A stretch of DNA of 64,000 nucleotides from Beverwykella pulmonaria (Eukaryota > Ascomycota > Dothideomycetes > Pleosporales > Melanommataceae), in assembly GCA_001599595.1 (NCBI GenBank), contig BCHH01000010.1, positions 1,619,035-1,683,034 of the forward strand. The letters are read 5' to 3'. The notes below the pieces were generated by a model that was not told the origin of the DNA, did no database searches, and saw only the letters and a program-made list of their open reading frames with translations. This document shows positions 33,101-44,055 of this stretch, piece by piece (positions within the stretch are counted from its first letter, which is position 1; each line of letters starts with the position of its first letter). The position numbers were made by a program, and so were the translations under genes.

Positions 33101-33886
33101 CTACAGAGGGTTTCTCTCATCGTTCGCCGCCCTAAGCGCTAGATCTACCATCTCTTTCTGTTTTGTGATGAACACGCTGTGGCAGGTGTTGTAGTCCTCC
33201 TTTTTTATTACAACACCGTCCTTCTCGGCGCACTCGATCAAGATGTCTTGGTATTGACGTGGCACTGAGCCATCCTTAGAGGTATGAACGTACGTGACGG
33301 GCAACTTCTTCCAGCAGTCGCCCTTGGGAATCGCGTTAAAGGCTGAAAGTGGAGAGCGGACGAGGTGTGGGAGCGCGTCGTCGACGTCGGTGGGTTCAGC
33401 GTCGCCTAGGAACATCGCAGCGGGGTCGACGGGAAAGGTGGAACCGTCGTTGAAGTTGTTAACGAACTGGGGCCAAAGGTGGAAGAAACCGGAAGCCTTG
33501 GAAATATCAACGATGCTGGTTCCTGGTTGTAGGATATAGGCACATAGGTAGAGCAAGTGCACGACTCCACCAGGCTGGCCCGCCTCCACGCGGGTGCTGC
33601 GAAGCAAGTCATCCGTCACGGCGTCTGTCCCGACCATGCCGCCGTACGAATGCATCACCATCAGGACGCGCTCCCCGGCTGCGACACGCTCGTGGACGAC
33701 GGTGCGCACGGCAGCCACGTCTTCCACGAAAGATGCAGGAGGTGGCGAGGTGTTGTTGCAACTGGGCAGACGTGGGCAGTAAACGGAGAAGCCGGCCGCT
33801 GTGAGGGCAGCGTTGAATTTCTGGTAGTTGGGAGGCGTGTGCCAAGCACCGTGGACGAGGATGATTGTAGGTAGTGCGGCAGACAT
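33101..33886 (-). CDS. Alpha/beta hydrolase
   Basis: Intronless, 261 aa, start ATG 33886. The oxyanion region ILVHGAWHTPPNY is followed by the nucleophile elbow MHSYGGMVG (Ser about residue 79). A conserved Asp in HTSKDGSVP and a His in NTCHSVF near the C-terminus complete a plausible Ser-Asp-His triad. The short VHGAWH form matches the AB hydrolase_6 / EstA-like esterase group. There is no signal peptide, so it is probably cytosolic. The substrate cannot be read. It is flanked by relics on both sides yet fully open, so it is likely under selection. Confidence 0.88.
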   Translation of the reverse strand: MSAALPTIILVHGAWHTPPNYQKFNAALTAAGFSVYCPRLPSCNNTSPPPASFVEDVAAVRTVVHERVAAGERVLMVMHSYGGMVGTDAVTDDLLRSTRVEAGQPGGVVHLLYLCAYILQPGTSIVDISKASGFFHLWPQFVNNFNDGSTFPVDPAAMFLGDAEPTDVDDALPHLVRSPLSAFNAIPKGDCWKKLPVTYVHTSKDGSVPRQYQDILIECAEKDGVVIKKEDYNTCHSVFITKQKEMVDLALRAANDERNPL

Positions 33887-34475
33887 GGTCGTGGTGAGCA
33901 GAGAGAGATAAACTTCACGCTGTGATCGAACGAAGATCTGTCGACGAATATAATGAAAGCAAGGGATAAAAATCAGAGAGGAAAGGTGGCCAGACTGAGC
34001 GGGTCATCCACTAGATATGAAGACCATGACAGGGAAGGTGTCTAGCCCGGTTATGTGAGCTTGTAGGAACAACAATGCGTAAGTGCTTTACTGTACTCAT
34101 GCGGCGTAAATGTTGTTCATGAAGGTAGTCGATAGTGCATCTGACATGCAGGAGTCAGAACCCTGGATCTTCGCTCTCAGGGGAGGGGGACAAGGGCTTC
34201 ACCTACCTCAAGTTGTTCCCACAATAATCTCTAAACTATGGTGATGTACCAGTTAAAAGGAACCCATTCCCTCCGTGCCTCTGAACTCAATCTTACATCT
34301 CAGGACAAAGACCGTCATTGAACGGTGCATCAGAAGCCATTGGCTCACCAGGTACAGCTCAACTTATGGCAGAAGAAAAGAGGAATGCAGAATACTTGCT
34401 AAGTCGCGACTACATCGATTGCGCTCGGTGAATAAACCTTTATTAGAAGAAAAGATGAAAGACATAGAACTGATT
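33887..34475. other. Intergenic region
   Basis: No gene is recognisable. The hydrolase promoter must lie in the first few hundred bases. Confidence 0.4.
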
Positions 34476-34956
34476 GTGGATTAACAGGCTTAATGCGGCA
34501 CAGTCTCTGCGCACAAATGTTTGGCTACTTGCTGCACCCAAAATTTGAGATCTCAAAAGGAAGCTCGAAGGTTGCGGACGTGGGCACTAGGGTAAGTCCA
34601 ATAGCTTCGAAATGTGGATCATTCTGCTGACAGCTCAGAAGCAAGTGGCTGATAGACCTCTTGCATCAACTGGGGCCAGGCGCGCAGCTCGACAGATTTG
34701 ATTGTGATCTCTCTCAAGCACCGCCAAACTACGGCTTCCTAGGAACGTCACGTTGCGGCATTGGAACATGTTTGCAGAGGTGCCCGAGGATCTAGTTAGG
34801 CGGTATGATATTGTCCATGCAAAATTATTGGTTTTCGTAGTCAAAGGCGACCCGGAATCTCTTATTCAGAGGCTGGGCTTCGAAATCGGCCTCTGCACCT
34901 CCACGCGGTTCTTCGAACGCTTTAGAGCTAGCGCAGAGACGTACAATGGATTGTAG
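34476..34956 (+). pseudogene. LaeA/UMTA-like methyltransferase relic
   Basis: Fragments in three phases reproduce a class I SAM-dependent methyltransferase of the fungal LaeA-like group. They are RLNAAQSLRTN; then GYLLHPKFEISKGSSKVADVGT (SAM motif I) in another frame; an apparent intron 34592-34638 (GTAAGT...GACAG); WLIDLLHQLGPGAQLDRFD; and, after a one-base shift near 34738, NVTLRHWNMFAEVPEDLV and RRYDIVHAKLLVFV. The expected LKPGGYLQW segment is replaced by unrelated sequence ending at 34956, so the 3' half is deleted. It is non-functional. Confidence 0.6.
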
Positions 34957-35649
34957 TTGATTGCAGTACTGGAAATGTCACCGGGGTGAACTGGTGAGAA
35001 TTTTTCACGCTAGAACTCTAGTCGATAGGACTACACCACGCTTAGGCTAGTACGCAAGTACTCTCTATGAGTAGGAGTAAGGGTGATATTAACCTTAAGG
35101 CCGCCCTAGCCGCTACTTTGCCCCTCGCGTTTACTAAAACATTTAATTACTAAAAGTCTTTAGCGGGCATAACCTACATAGGTGCTAGAATTCTTCTCTA
35201 GTAAGCTATTTCCAGCTAGCACACTAATTAGTGATAGATTAAGGCATCTGAACATCCTTGCGAATACTTGGATCCATTTGAGCGTTACCGCCCGCCTTAC
35301 TGTTGATATACCTAGTCTTGAATTTACTAACTCATCTAGCTCTCTAGCTACTTCCTATTGCCTGGAATTTGACCCGCTTATGGGCTACGCCTCCACCTTG
35401 TCCCAAATAATAGGCCATGTCACTGATATAGTTATCCAAATCTGAATCAACAACATTCGGCGCAAGTCACTAGCCCCCGTATCGCGAGCCCTTGATCTAA
35501 AGTGCGCTATCGAGGACTGGTCACCTCCTGTGGAACTAAACAGCTTGGACCAGCCCACATCAAACATGATTGATGCGATCCAAACATCTGAAGTTGTGTA
35601 GTTGGAGAGTTGGCAGAGGTCTTTCCACTCCTTCAGGGCTCTCATGGGT
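34957..35649. other. Probable RIP-degraded stretch
   Basis: Dense TAG/CTA words and no long frames (about 35020-35400) are the texture expected of a heavily mutated repeat. No element can be named. Confidence 0.35.
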
Positions 35650-37074
35650 CTAAAATTCATTACCGCCTTTGGCAACAGTTTGCACGAATCTACGGTGGCT
35701 TACCTCAGACTCGCCCTTGCGATTAAACTCATCCAGATCGACCAATGACTCTTGCTTTTTTTCGGCACTGATATAATTGTGATAACTCTGCAATAAATCG
35801 TAATGAGACTCGATTATAGGACTATCGCAAGTTGTATGACCCGGTTCTCTCTCGTGTCGATGGATAAAGGGCCGAAGACCACGAAGGGTTCCTCTGGTAG
35901 CTGGTGCAGCCAGAAACGCCCCACCCCCCTGTTGTGTCTTTTGTGATTGGTCCCATCTTGACTTTTTGCCTGATACTTTGAGCCAAGAGAAGATGCGCTG
36001 ATATGTATTCGGCGATCTCCGCTCGGCACCCTGAGGTTCACGACCACGATCTCGAATCTGCGAAACAAAGACGGAACGGAACGCCGTCACGCCGCCCATG
36101 ATAACGGCTACGCTGGCTTCAAAATGTATCAACAGAAATGTGTAAACGATTCCGAATTTTACTCTTCCATTGTGGTCGCGGAAACCGCTGCTAATTGACC
36201 TGCCGAGACAAATCGCGATCTGGAAAACGTTCAAGCAGAGAAAGGTTAGAATGCGCAATTTCTGCCTGAATCGGAGAAGTGAGTTACGGAGAAGGAGTAT
36301 CGGAATGAGGATAATGAATACGTCGGTCGCGATGTCAACAGCAGAGCTGGTCCAGCCTAGTTCATTGATATTGCGAGGAACTGGAGAGCATTTGTTTCCT
36401 TCGTAATATCAGTTGTAAAGGTCGTTGCCAAGTTGGAACTATCTCTGATTGCCTACCTTTCTCCCAACCGCAATCAATTGGGTTTCGTAAGATGTTGAAT
36501 AGCCATGATAGCACTGTGATTACCACAACAAACCACCACAACATTGTAAGTCTTCTGCTCACGTCTCTGATCAAAATCCAAAACAAGGCCATAAAACTCA
36601 TCTTAATGGCCATAAGAGAAGTCCAAGAGAATATGAGGAAGAGATTGTTCCATCTAAGCAGACCTGGCAAAGATTGCATCTCGCTTTTTGTGAAAAGAGC
36701 AACATTCCTCGGACTTGCGGCTAGCGCCGCCGTCATGTACATCCTTGGTCGCATGTAGTATATAAAGCCTGTTGAAATCATCAGACAGCATGCTGCAATA
36801 ATAACAAGCAAGTCGTCTATGAAAAGTTTGCCCCGTTTGCGGATGTGAAAGAATATACGACCTGTGACGGCAATCACTGCTAATCCTGTGAACGTTCCAA
36901 TTAAAGCCTTTGGTTTGCTTAGAGATGAATTTCAAGTCTTTGGTGAAAACCCACAAGGAAGGCTATTTTATTGAGTTTCGCTGCCGCATCTTCGACTTGT
37001 TGTCGGTCCGATTGGTATAGTGCTTTCTTGTCGAGAAGTTCGACAGATCTTGGAGGGATGGCAACTGTGCTCAT
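35650..37074 (-). CDS. Pth11-like rhodopsin-domain membrane protein (A)
   Basis: Fungal seven-transmembrane protein of the PTH11/rhodopsin-like family, a plasma-membrane candidate receptor. Exons 37074-36955, 36907-36457 and 36398-35650 give 439 aa. Splicing joins IAFL to ALIGTFTGLAVIAVTGRIFF (helix 1), then LLVIIAACCLMISTGFIYY, the LFLIFSWTSLMAIKMSFMALF helix region, FVVVITVLSWLFN, the Cys of NPIDCGW paired with NKCSP, DIATDVFIILIPILLL and the last helices to about residue 320. The tail is polar. An alternative last intron (donor GTAAGC about 35699, acceptor TTTTAG about 35646) would give a different C-terminus of about 30 residues. Ligand unknown. Confidence 0.78.
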
Positions 37075-38891
37075 AATACCGATGTTGCAAAGAGGCGGGC
37101 GTCAGTCAGAATTGTGCTAGAACAAGCTTTCCTTCCGGTCTACTACTCGCACTGTCTAAGATTTTCCAGGTGTATTTCAATCACTTAGCTTCCGCCCCCA
37201 TATTCCCGGACATGCAACATCGTTCATCTATTAGTGGGGGTTCTAGGCAAACAAGGCAATGATTAGCATGGTTTGACATGTGTATCGGCATTCTACCGGA
37301 GCATAATGTAGGATAAATGAAGCGCCCATGCAGATGGGGCTCGGCTACATTGTGATTTGGCGAACGAGTGGTCCGTTGCCCGGACTATTCCAAATGCAGA
37401 ATGCTCTGTAGCCCCAAATGCATATGTACTTAACCAAACCAATAGTTTGATTGCTGGAAGTTCTAACTTGCAAGGGTTGTCTGATGGGGACAATGATCAT
37501 ATGGCGACTGCGTTGTTCTAGGACAGTTCAAGTCAGAGCAGCTTATAAGCCGTCTGACCATAGTCAACTAGGTACATCAGGACAAGCCGAAACCGTTACA
37601 TAACTGTAAGTAAGCGATGACTAAAAAGAGGGTGAAAAAGGCAGTTATCTCGGTGGAGGTAGTAGGAGCAAAAAGGTAAAGTTTGCGAATGGAGAAACCG
37701 ATTGGTTTGAAGTAGGTAGGAAGGCGAGCCTAGTGGGTGGCAGTTAGTAACCACGTTATTGCTCATAAATCATTGCTATAATGCCACTAGACCGGATGAA
37801 TGAATTTTATGTTATGCAAACGTAATCTACAAGTGAGCTGTCACTACAAGGAAGCCGCGACCTATATCAAGAGAGCTTTGACTTCCTCCTACGTAACGAT
37901 ACCGGTAATTAAAACCACCAAAATTCACCTTTTGTTTTGGTCTACCATTAAGATATGCGCAGATGAGCGAATTGATGATGTTATGGGGATTTTGCTTGCG
38001 GTGAATGGGACCCGGGGGGGGGGTTGCGAGAGTTGGGGGGAGATGGCTGAAAAAATGGCTACTGTCATTGCAGAATCAATCTTTAAGTATTTGAAGCCAC
38101 TCAAAACGCCCCAGACGGTCTATATTACGGCTTCATTTGCCTAGGTTGAGGGGCAGAAGCTTTGGATAAGTGAAACCATTAAAGATGAATTAGGCACGGT
38201 TCTAGCGCATGGACAATCCATTATTGCATAGAAACAAAGGGAGAAACTGCACTATCTCAGACTCGAACTGGCAGGTGAATGCCCGATATCTCCTATGTAA
38301 TGTAGGGCGCGACTCCCCACATACCTCAAGTTCCCATCTCATGTTGTCTGTAAGAGTCTCCTCAGGATAGGCCGACTGAGCCCTGCACATTGAGTCACAG
38401 CTTAGGTTCCGCGCTGCCTCAAGCATCTCTACTTGGCTCATTCCCTCCGGAGATTCATAAACTGTCTGGGAAGATCTGACTAGGTCACGAATTTGATCTG
38501 GGCCATGAGCGTCTCGCATTTGGTCATATCAAGGAAGACGAAGGTGGCTTTGTGAGGGGGGGGGGGGGGGGGCAAACCCTTAGAAAGGTAACTAAGGTCA
38601 GTGTCAAGGTTTGTTTTAGTACAACATATGGCTAGCATCGTTCGTCGCGAGTGGAATTTTCATTAGTCATTAGTGCCATCGTGCCACCACAATCAAACCT
38701 CTTCTCCGAAGCGTGCAGCTACGAAAGATCTATTCTATTCCCACTTAGCTAGACCCTCGGGTGGAACTGGCCATTTCCTAGGCGCACACTGTCCAAAGTA
38801 TTGGCAAGCACACTGTTGTGGTGGAGGACACCTAATTCCACACTGTTATCAGCATATCAACACCTTGCACATCTCTGCATATGGACAACTC
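37075..38891. other. Gene-poor stretch with G-runs
   Basis: Candidate frames (plus 37800-38144; minus 38202-38519) show no domain, and their start contexts are poor. A G10 run near 38014-38023 and a G17 run at 38556-38572 are present. Confidence 0.4.
38556..38572. repeat. Poly-G homopolymer (17 nt)
   Basis: Seventeen consecutive G residues lie in non-coding sequence. Such runs are prone to length error in sequencing. Confidence 0.85.
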
Positions 38892-39846
38892 TCACCTGAC
38901 AGCATCGCCCGTCATGATATACGCCCACAACTTCTCAAACACACGTCCACTTATATCATCAATCAAGTCCGATTGTAGGAGCCACTCTCTCATCCTCTCA
39001 TAGTCTGCTCTAGATCTCCTATGTATCGCATCGCGAGTGACGGCAAACTGCGCACAACACTGGCTCGCAATTGTCCTCGGCAACTCGACTGATCCGAAAA
39101 GCTCGTTCCAGGCGTTGCCAATCTCCCTCTCAGCGTCTTCGCGGTGCACGCCTGGTCCCCACACTGTAGCGTCGTGGTCGAGAGGGCGAATCTCAGCAGG
39201 GCAGGAGGGATACCAATCGCATCGAAGCGGGACGTAGTCATCTCTCTCCAGGGCCGGGATCCGGAGGCTGTTAATAAGGCCCACCATGTCTCCTTCCTGA
39301 TGCCAGGACTGCCGGTGGCCGTGGATGAAGATGGAATAGTCAGGCAGCGAGTTGTAGTTGGTAATAATATACGACAGGTATATCATGGCCTCGTGTCCTT
39401 TGTTTGCTGGGAACAATGCGTGGGGTGGTGGATTGGGGTCGTCAAAGTTGTAACGGTGGAGCTTCCACATACTATAGGGATTAACATGAGAGGTGAGATG
39501 AGGACTTAAGGGGCAAGAACCTGTCATTAACCTCAGATAACCAACCTAAGTCTGTATCTGTTTTCACAGCTGCCACAATTGCAGCAGATGGAGGCGCAGG
39601 TTGTATTTGGTATTCTTTGCTAGCAACAGTGCTAGAATGCGGAGGGGAAGGGGCGAGAGCCGTCAACGTAGCTACGTCTGTCTCGTCCAAAGAGGAAGAC
39701 GTAACCAAGAGACCATGACTTAATCGGGGAAAAGATAGGGGTTGAAAGCCCTCAGAATACGAATAAAAAGCCGCCGAGAGGGTGAGAAGAAGTACAGCGA
39801 ATAGTCCTACTGTTTTCAGTCTCCGATTCAAGAAGAGCGCATGCAT
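38892..39846 (-). CDS. DUF3431 protein with N-terminal membrane anchor
   Basis: Two exons, 39846-39521 and 39471-38892, give 301 aa. The first exon encodes a basic N-terminus and one hydrophobic helix (KTVGLFAVLLLTLSAAF, about residues 12-28), a type II signal anchor, then a Ser/Thr/Pro stem. The second carries the DUF3431 domain: YNSLPDYSIFIHGHRQSWH, LRCDWYPSCP, SQCCAQFAVTRDAI and DISGRVFEKLWAYIM. The fold recalls Golgi-type glycosyltransferase architecture, but the function of the family is not established. The intron (donor GTTCTT) is supported by phase: NDS|MWKLHRY. Confidence 0.82.
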
Positions 39847-40249
39847 GACGCTGATGGTCTTGGAGAGGTTGAGAAAAGAGCGTGGAAGCAAAACAAATCA
39901 CGTTGCAGAAGCACTGTTTGGAGAAGAGAGAGACAGGGCTAGGTGGCACATTGTGTTTGATAAGATGTTGGCGATAGCTTTGGGAAGCTGTGCCGCAACG
40001 TTATTTTTTATGCAACAATACGTGCCTCTTTATCTCAAATGCTACGCGCCGCGGAGTCACCACTCACTGTGATCGCACTAATACCCGTAGATCTGCCTAA
40101 TTGGCTCCCAGAATACGAAAGCAAGCAAACCCAATTTACCTGAGATTCGAGCTGTGGAATTGCGGCACAGGCAGTAATAGTACAAAAGACACCCTCGCTC
40201 AATTTGAACGGCTGCCCTGATTCTCTTCATTGATTGCATAGCTTACCTA
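39847..40249. promoter_or_regulatory. Divergent upstream region
   Basis: About 400 nt lie between head-to-head starts at 39846 (minus) and 40250 (plus). No motif can be assigned. Confidence 0.4.
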
Positions 40250-41134
40250 ATGGAGCAATCTATCCTCGTATCAGTTCTTTTCACAGCACTCTTTGTTGTA
40301 GACTACTCCTCTGCCCTTTCCTGCTATTCTTACGATGGCTTTTCCTACCCCGACCAACAGATTTGTCCGGGTACTTCCCAATGTTGCGGCATCAGAGCCA
40401 ACTGCACCGAGAATCGACTTTGCAAGAACGAAGGGGAGCGCGATGGGACTTTTGTAAGGGGACCATGTGCTGTTCACCCGTGGGACCCAGCCGTCTGCGC
40501 AACTATTTGTCTCTACGGTATGTTCTGCCTCTCCTATCTTAGACGGATCGATTACCAAGCTGAGTTTAATGGATGGGCAGATGAACAACTTCAGGGCGGT
40601 GTATTTCCTCGAGCAACGGTTTGCAATGACGGTAGCTATTGCTGTAACAACGATGCGACGTGTTGCGCCAAGGGGAGAGGCGTGTTTCTCGATCACGCGG
40701 GAAACATTATCAGGAGCTCTGTAATGGCGCCAATCTCCACCCAGACGCAATTGTCAACTTGGACAGAGTCGTCCACACCAGTCTCAACAACCTCATCCTC
40801 AAGCATTCCAGCTCCAACTCTTACACCGTCGAACCTTTCCAATTCCTTATCCCGTGGAGCCAAAGTAGGCTTGGGCGTCGGTGTCAGCTTCGGAGCCATA
40901 ATCATTCTCGTTCTCGCAGTCATCGCTCGGGTCCTCTGGAAGAGACGCCAGCCTTCTAATTCTAATCCTATAGCACCATCTGCCCACACTCCTTTCGAAC
41001 AACCCTCGTTCTACCCGGTAAAATATCCGATACAACAGCTCGCTTTCAAGGAACTGGATCAGAATCATTACTTGCATGAGCTCCCGCCCAGCAGCCCACA
41101 GGAACTGGATGCTCTGATGGTGCAGCCGAAATGA
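40250..41134 (+). CDS. Type I membrane protein with Cys-rich ectodomain
   Basis: Exons 40250-40517 and 40581-41134 give 273 aa. A signal peptide (residues 1-23) precedes a Cys-rich ectodomain with two blocks, QCCGIRANC and the hallmark VFPRATVCNDGSYCC-x-CC. A Ser/Thr-rich stalk (140-180), one transmembrane helix (about 184-209, ending ARVLWKRR) and a short cytosolic tail rich in Pro/Ser follow. The layout matches a common fungal surface-protein family of unknown role, sometimes annotated as Mid2-like or sensor-like. The 63-nt intron is supported because splicing yields LYDEQLQGGVFPRATVC; reading through it is also open. Confidence 0.78.
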   Translation: MEQSILVSVLFTALFVVDYSSALSCYSYDGFSYPDQQICPGTSQCCGIRANCTENRLCKNEGERDGTFVRGPCAVHPWDPAVCATICLYGMFCLSYLRRIDYQAEFNGWADEQLQGGVFPRATVCNDGSYCCNNDATCCAKGRGVFLDHAGNIIRSSVMAPISTQTQLSTWTESSTPVSTTSSSSIPAPTLTPSNLSNSLSRGAKVGLGVGVSFGAIIILVLAVIARVLWKRRQPSNSNPIAPSAHTPFEQPSFYPVKYPIQQLAFKELDQNHYLHELPPSSPQELDALMVQPK

Positions 41135-41981
41135 TGGCTCCAAAAAGTATGGAGCGAGCTTTTCAACCGCTATGACCAAATACAGGTAAGGGTTGGATGG
41201 TGATTTAAGTTGACGGCATCCTATAAGATGGAAGACAAGATTAATAGTATTGTATATAATATTATGTCTTGCTTAGCGTCCGAAGGCGACCACTGTTAGG
41301 TTTATGCGGACCTGTTACCTTACATAGGAACAACCCTCTGGGGAATAAAACCTTGTTTCTGCCACACAGGTAAGAGATCTCTTACGGGTTGCCTAAACTA
41401 CCGTTCGTCCATGCTATGTTCTGATTCTGTGAAACCGTTGCTTCCTATATAACCTACTGTCATACTACAAGTGTGCCCATAATATTACCTCTGCCGTGTG
41501 TATGTAAAATCCCTACGTGACGCACGCGGTCCGTCTGCGTAAAGACTGCGTTGGATCACTACTCCGCTGTAGCCTCAACCCTCCTGCCCACGCCAGGTTC
41601 TGTTCAAGTAATGTATCTAAACTGTGGCGATAAGCCCCCTAGTAGGAAGGACATTTTTACTCCTCTAGGCTGCCAAGCAATAGGGGTACAGGCGGACCAT
41701 GCACGTTTTGTATGTGATTGTGTTCCGTGGGGGGGGGTACGGAGATGCCTTTCAAAAGTCCCTGCCCGCCTTGGCAAGACAGGGTATACGCCATATTCCT
41801 GATTCGGCAATTACTCCGCTTATCGAACTTTACCAGTATTTCTACCCTCCTTTTACTCATTGCCTCCTTCTAATTCAATGATCGTCTAGATATGTACAGG
41901 AATACGCTCAATACAAGTTTGTATTTTGTCCTAAGACAGTTCCCCCAACACTGCTCCCATACATGTATTACCTCTGCTCTG
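41135..41981. other. Gene-poor stretch upstream of LTR-like element
   Basis: No domain-bearing frame. The word TTACCTCTGC preceded by CCCATA occurs near 41476 and again near 41960, suggesting an old duplicated or repetitive segment. Confidence 0.35.
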
Positions 41982-42118
41982 TGTGACGACTCCGTCACAG
42001 GACCTCTGTGACTATCCTGTCACATGCCCTCGCTTATTCCGTGTATATAACCACGCTGCCAAGTTACCTTGTAATACAAACCGCTTTCAGCTCTCCGCTC
42101 AAATAGCTGCCCGTCACA
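41982..42118. mobile_element. Possible solo LTR (137 bp)
   Basis: The segment begins TGTGACG and ends with the exact inverse CGTCACA, the short terminal inverted repeat with TG...CA ends of LTR retrotransposons. Inside are a second TGTGAC/GTCACA pair near the 5' end, a TATATAA box (about 42044-42050) and AATACAA (about 42073-42079), in the order promoter then poly(A)-type signal. Flanking pentamers (CTCTG / TTCTA) are not identical, so no target-site duplication is proven; they differ by two transitions. No partner LTR is evident. Confidence 0.4.
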
Positions 42119-44055
42119 TTCTACTCTTTGGCACCCTTCTTCGTAGCAAACCTTTTTATCTATGGCTAGCACGGCTTGATGGCGTTTAAATTTGGTGACT
42201 TGCCATACTAAAGTAGTCTCTAGAAGCCGTGTAGAGTGTATACTTGTCTCTGTAGGTAGTAGTTATAAGCAGGTGCTTTGTCTTCTTAAACAATTGTTCC
42301 TAGCCGCTTAGCTATACACTGTTTAGCAAAGGGAATCAACTTTCGAAGTAGGATAATTAGCTAGTATCAATACTAGTTAATTCCCAAGCCTCTACTAGGG
42401 TGGCGTAAAGGGATAGTATAGAAATCAGGAGGGTAGAGGGCGACTCGCAGCCATGCGATGTCCAAGGCAGCAATGCATTAAACAAGATAGAAGAGATGGA
42501 TGGTTTTAGTAGCAGTCTGTTACAATTTCGTTGTATCCAGCTACTAAAAGAAAGAATAAGATATATGCTAAAAATGTCATGGAGTGACACTGTCAAGTGT
42601 ACTGTATTCTACAGTACCCTCCGAACGACGGTCCTGACAAATACTGTACTCTACGACACAGTACTCTCCGAACGATGAGCCGGCAACTAGCTTACCTAAC
42701 CTGGAGTGCATAACCGAGTCCTAATCGGGCTCGGCCTGCGCACGAACCAGACCCCTGACGCATGAACCATGCCGGGTACTTATGGAACGCGAAGGACCTT
42801 CTGGTTGAGCTCCTTACGTAACGTCGTGTATGATAATTTATTGCACCTGACATTGTATCCGTGGTTTCCGATAGCCAATTGAGCCTGGATCATCAACTAC
42901 TGATAGCCTCTCATGATAATATTACGCGCGAAAACCACGTCAAAAAGGTCGTTGATTTGAGCCAACTGCAATACTAAAGTCAGCCTCATTTACTATTCTA
43001 ATTGGGTAACTTACAGCCCGTTCCATGAAGATATCCATGTCGACATCCACTGATTCACTGGATTCGGGTGTTTCCCTGCGAAGATGGCAGGTCGCGAGTA
43101 ATTTTTGAATACAGTAACAAAGCTAGGGGCTGATGAGAGGAATAGGAAAGGATTGACAGAATTGTTAACAGAATTTCACGCGCAATTCCGCGACGGCCAA
43201 CACCGCTAGCTGCCAAGCCATCCAGCTTTGCTGTACTACCTGAGAGTAACTTGAACTGACAACGTGATCTCCCGCACAAATCATCCTAGCCCTTGAGAGA
43301 ATTATTCAGAAACTTTTCGAGGTCTTCTACAATGTCTATGAGGCCAATTAACCAGGTTCGATTTTTATTATATGTATAGAGCGCATGCGGGTCTAATGTT
43401 GAGCATAACCGCGCAACTTTAATGGCTTATTTGACCCCTGTTGGGTATCTCATCTAGGGCGGTTCTCGAAATCCGGGGAAAGTGAATCATACATGACGAG
43501 CATGCGGCTGACGACGTACGGTTCTGTCCTTCACCGAGCCCTCCACCAGCTGAAGCGTCTGTGGGTCCATGGAGATGTTCCCGCTTGGGTACACGAGGCC
43601 GCCGTGCTTTACAGCAGCCAAAAACAGCATTACGGGGAAAGGCCTTGGAATTGCGTTTATGTTGACAACTTCTTTTTAAGTGCTTACTATGATTGCTAGG
43701 GAGGATAGAGTGTTGAAGTAGGCAGTGAGACGAATTTTTTTTTGAGGACACCGGAAGAAGACTTTCATGTAGGAGATATATATCTCTTGAACTTGGAATG
43801 ATGCCTAAGGTATGGTTGGTAATGCCGCATGCCAGGCACACCCTTTCCGCAATAATATCTAGGTAGCGCTAACAGATGCAGGGATTAATCTGGAGGGGAC
43901 TTTGAGCCCTGGTCCACACGTGGCATTAGTACACCCGCGAGCATTGTTAGGAACAAGTAGGTATGCCCTGCATACACAAAAGTGCCCTTGACGTACTGCT
44001 TCAGATGCTTTCTAGTGCGCCCCGCCGACTCACCAGCAACCTTACTCCGCACTTC
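42119..44055. other. Gene-poor stretch with short repeats
   Basis: AT-rich up to about 42560. Two related 29-35-bp units lie at 42600-42675 (separate entry). Frames at 43419-43841 (minus) and 43493-43699 (plus) overlap each other and neither shows a known domain. GAAGCA-type hexamer repeats at 44109-44131 belong to the GNAT coding end. Confidence 0.4.
42600..42675 (+). repeat. Two direct repeats ending CTCCGAACGA
   Basis: Units at 42600-42628 and 42641-42675 share TACTGTAYTCTAC and AGTACYCTCCGAACGA. The first unit contains the internal inverted repeat TACTGTATTCTACAGTA. Confidence 0.75.

Noticed and set aside
40250..41134. Surface protein as a single uninterrupted CDS of 294 aa
   Set aside because: The in-frame 63-nt segment has donor GTATGT and acceptor GCAG, and its removal restores the Cys-block spacing. 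Treated as an intron with possible retention.
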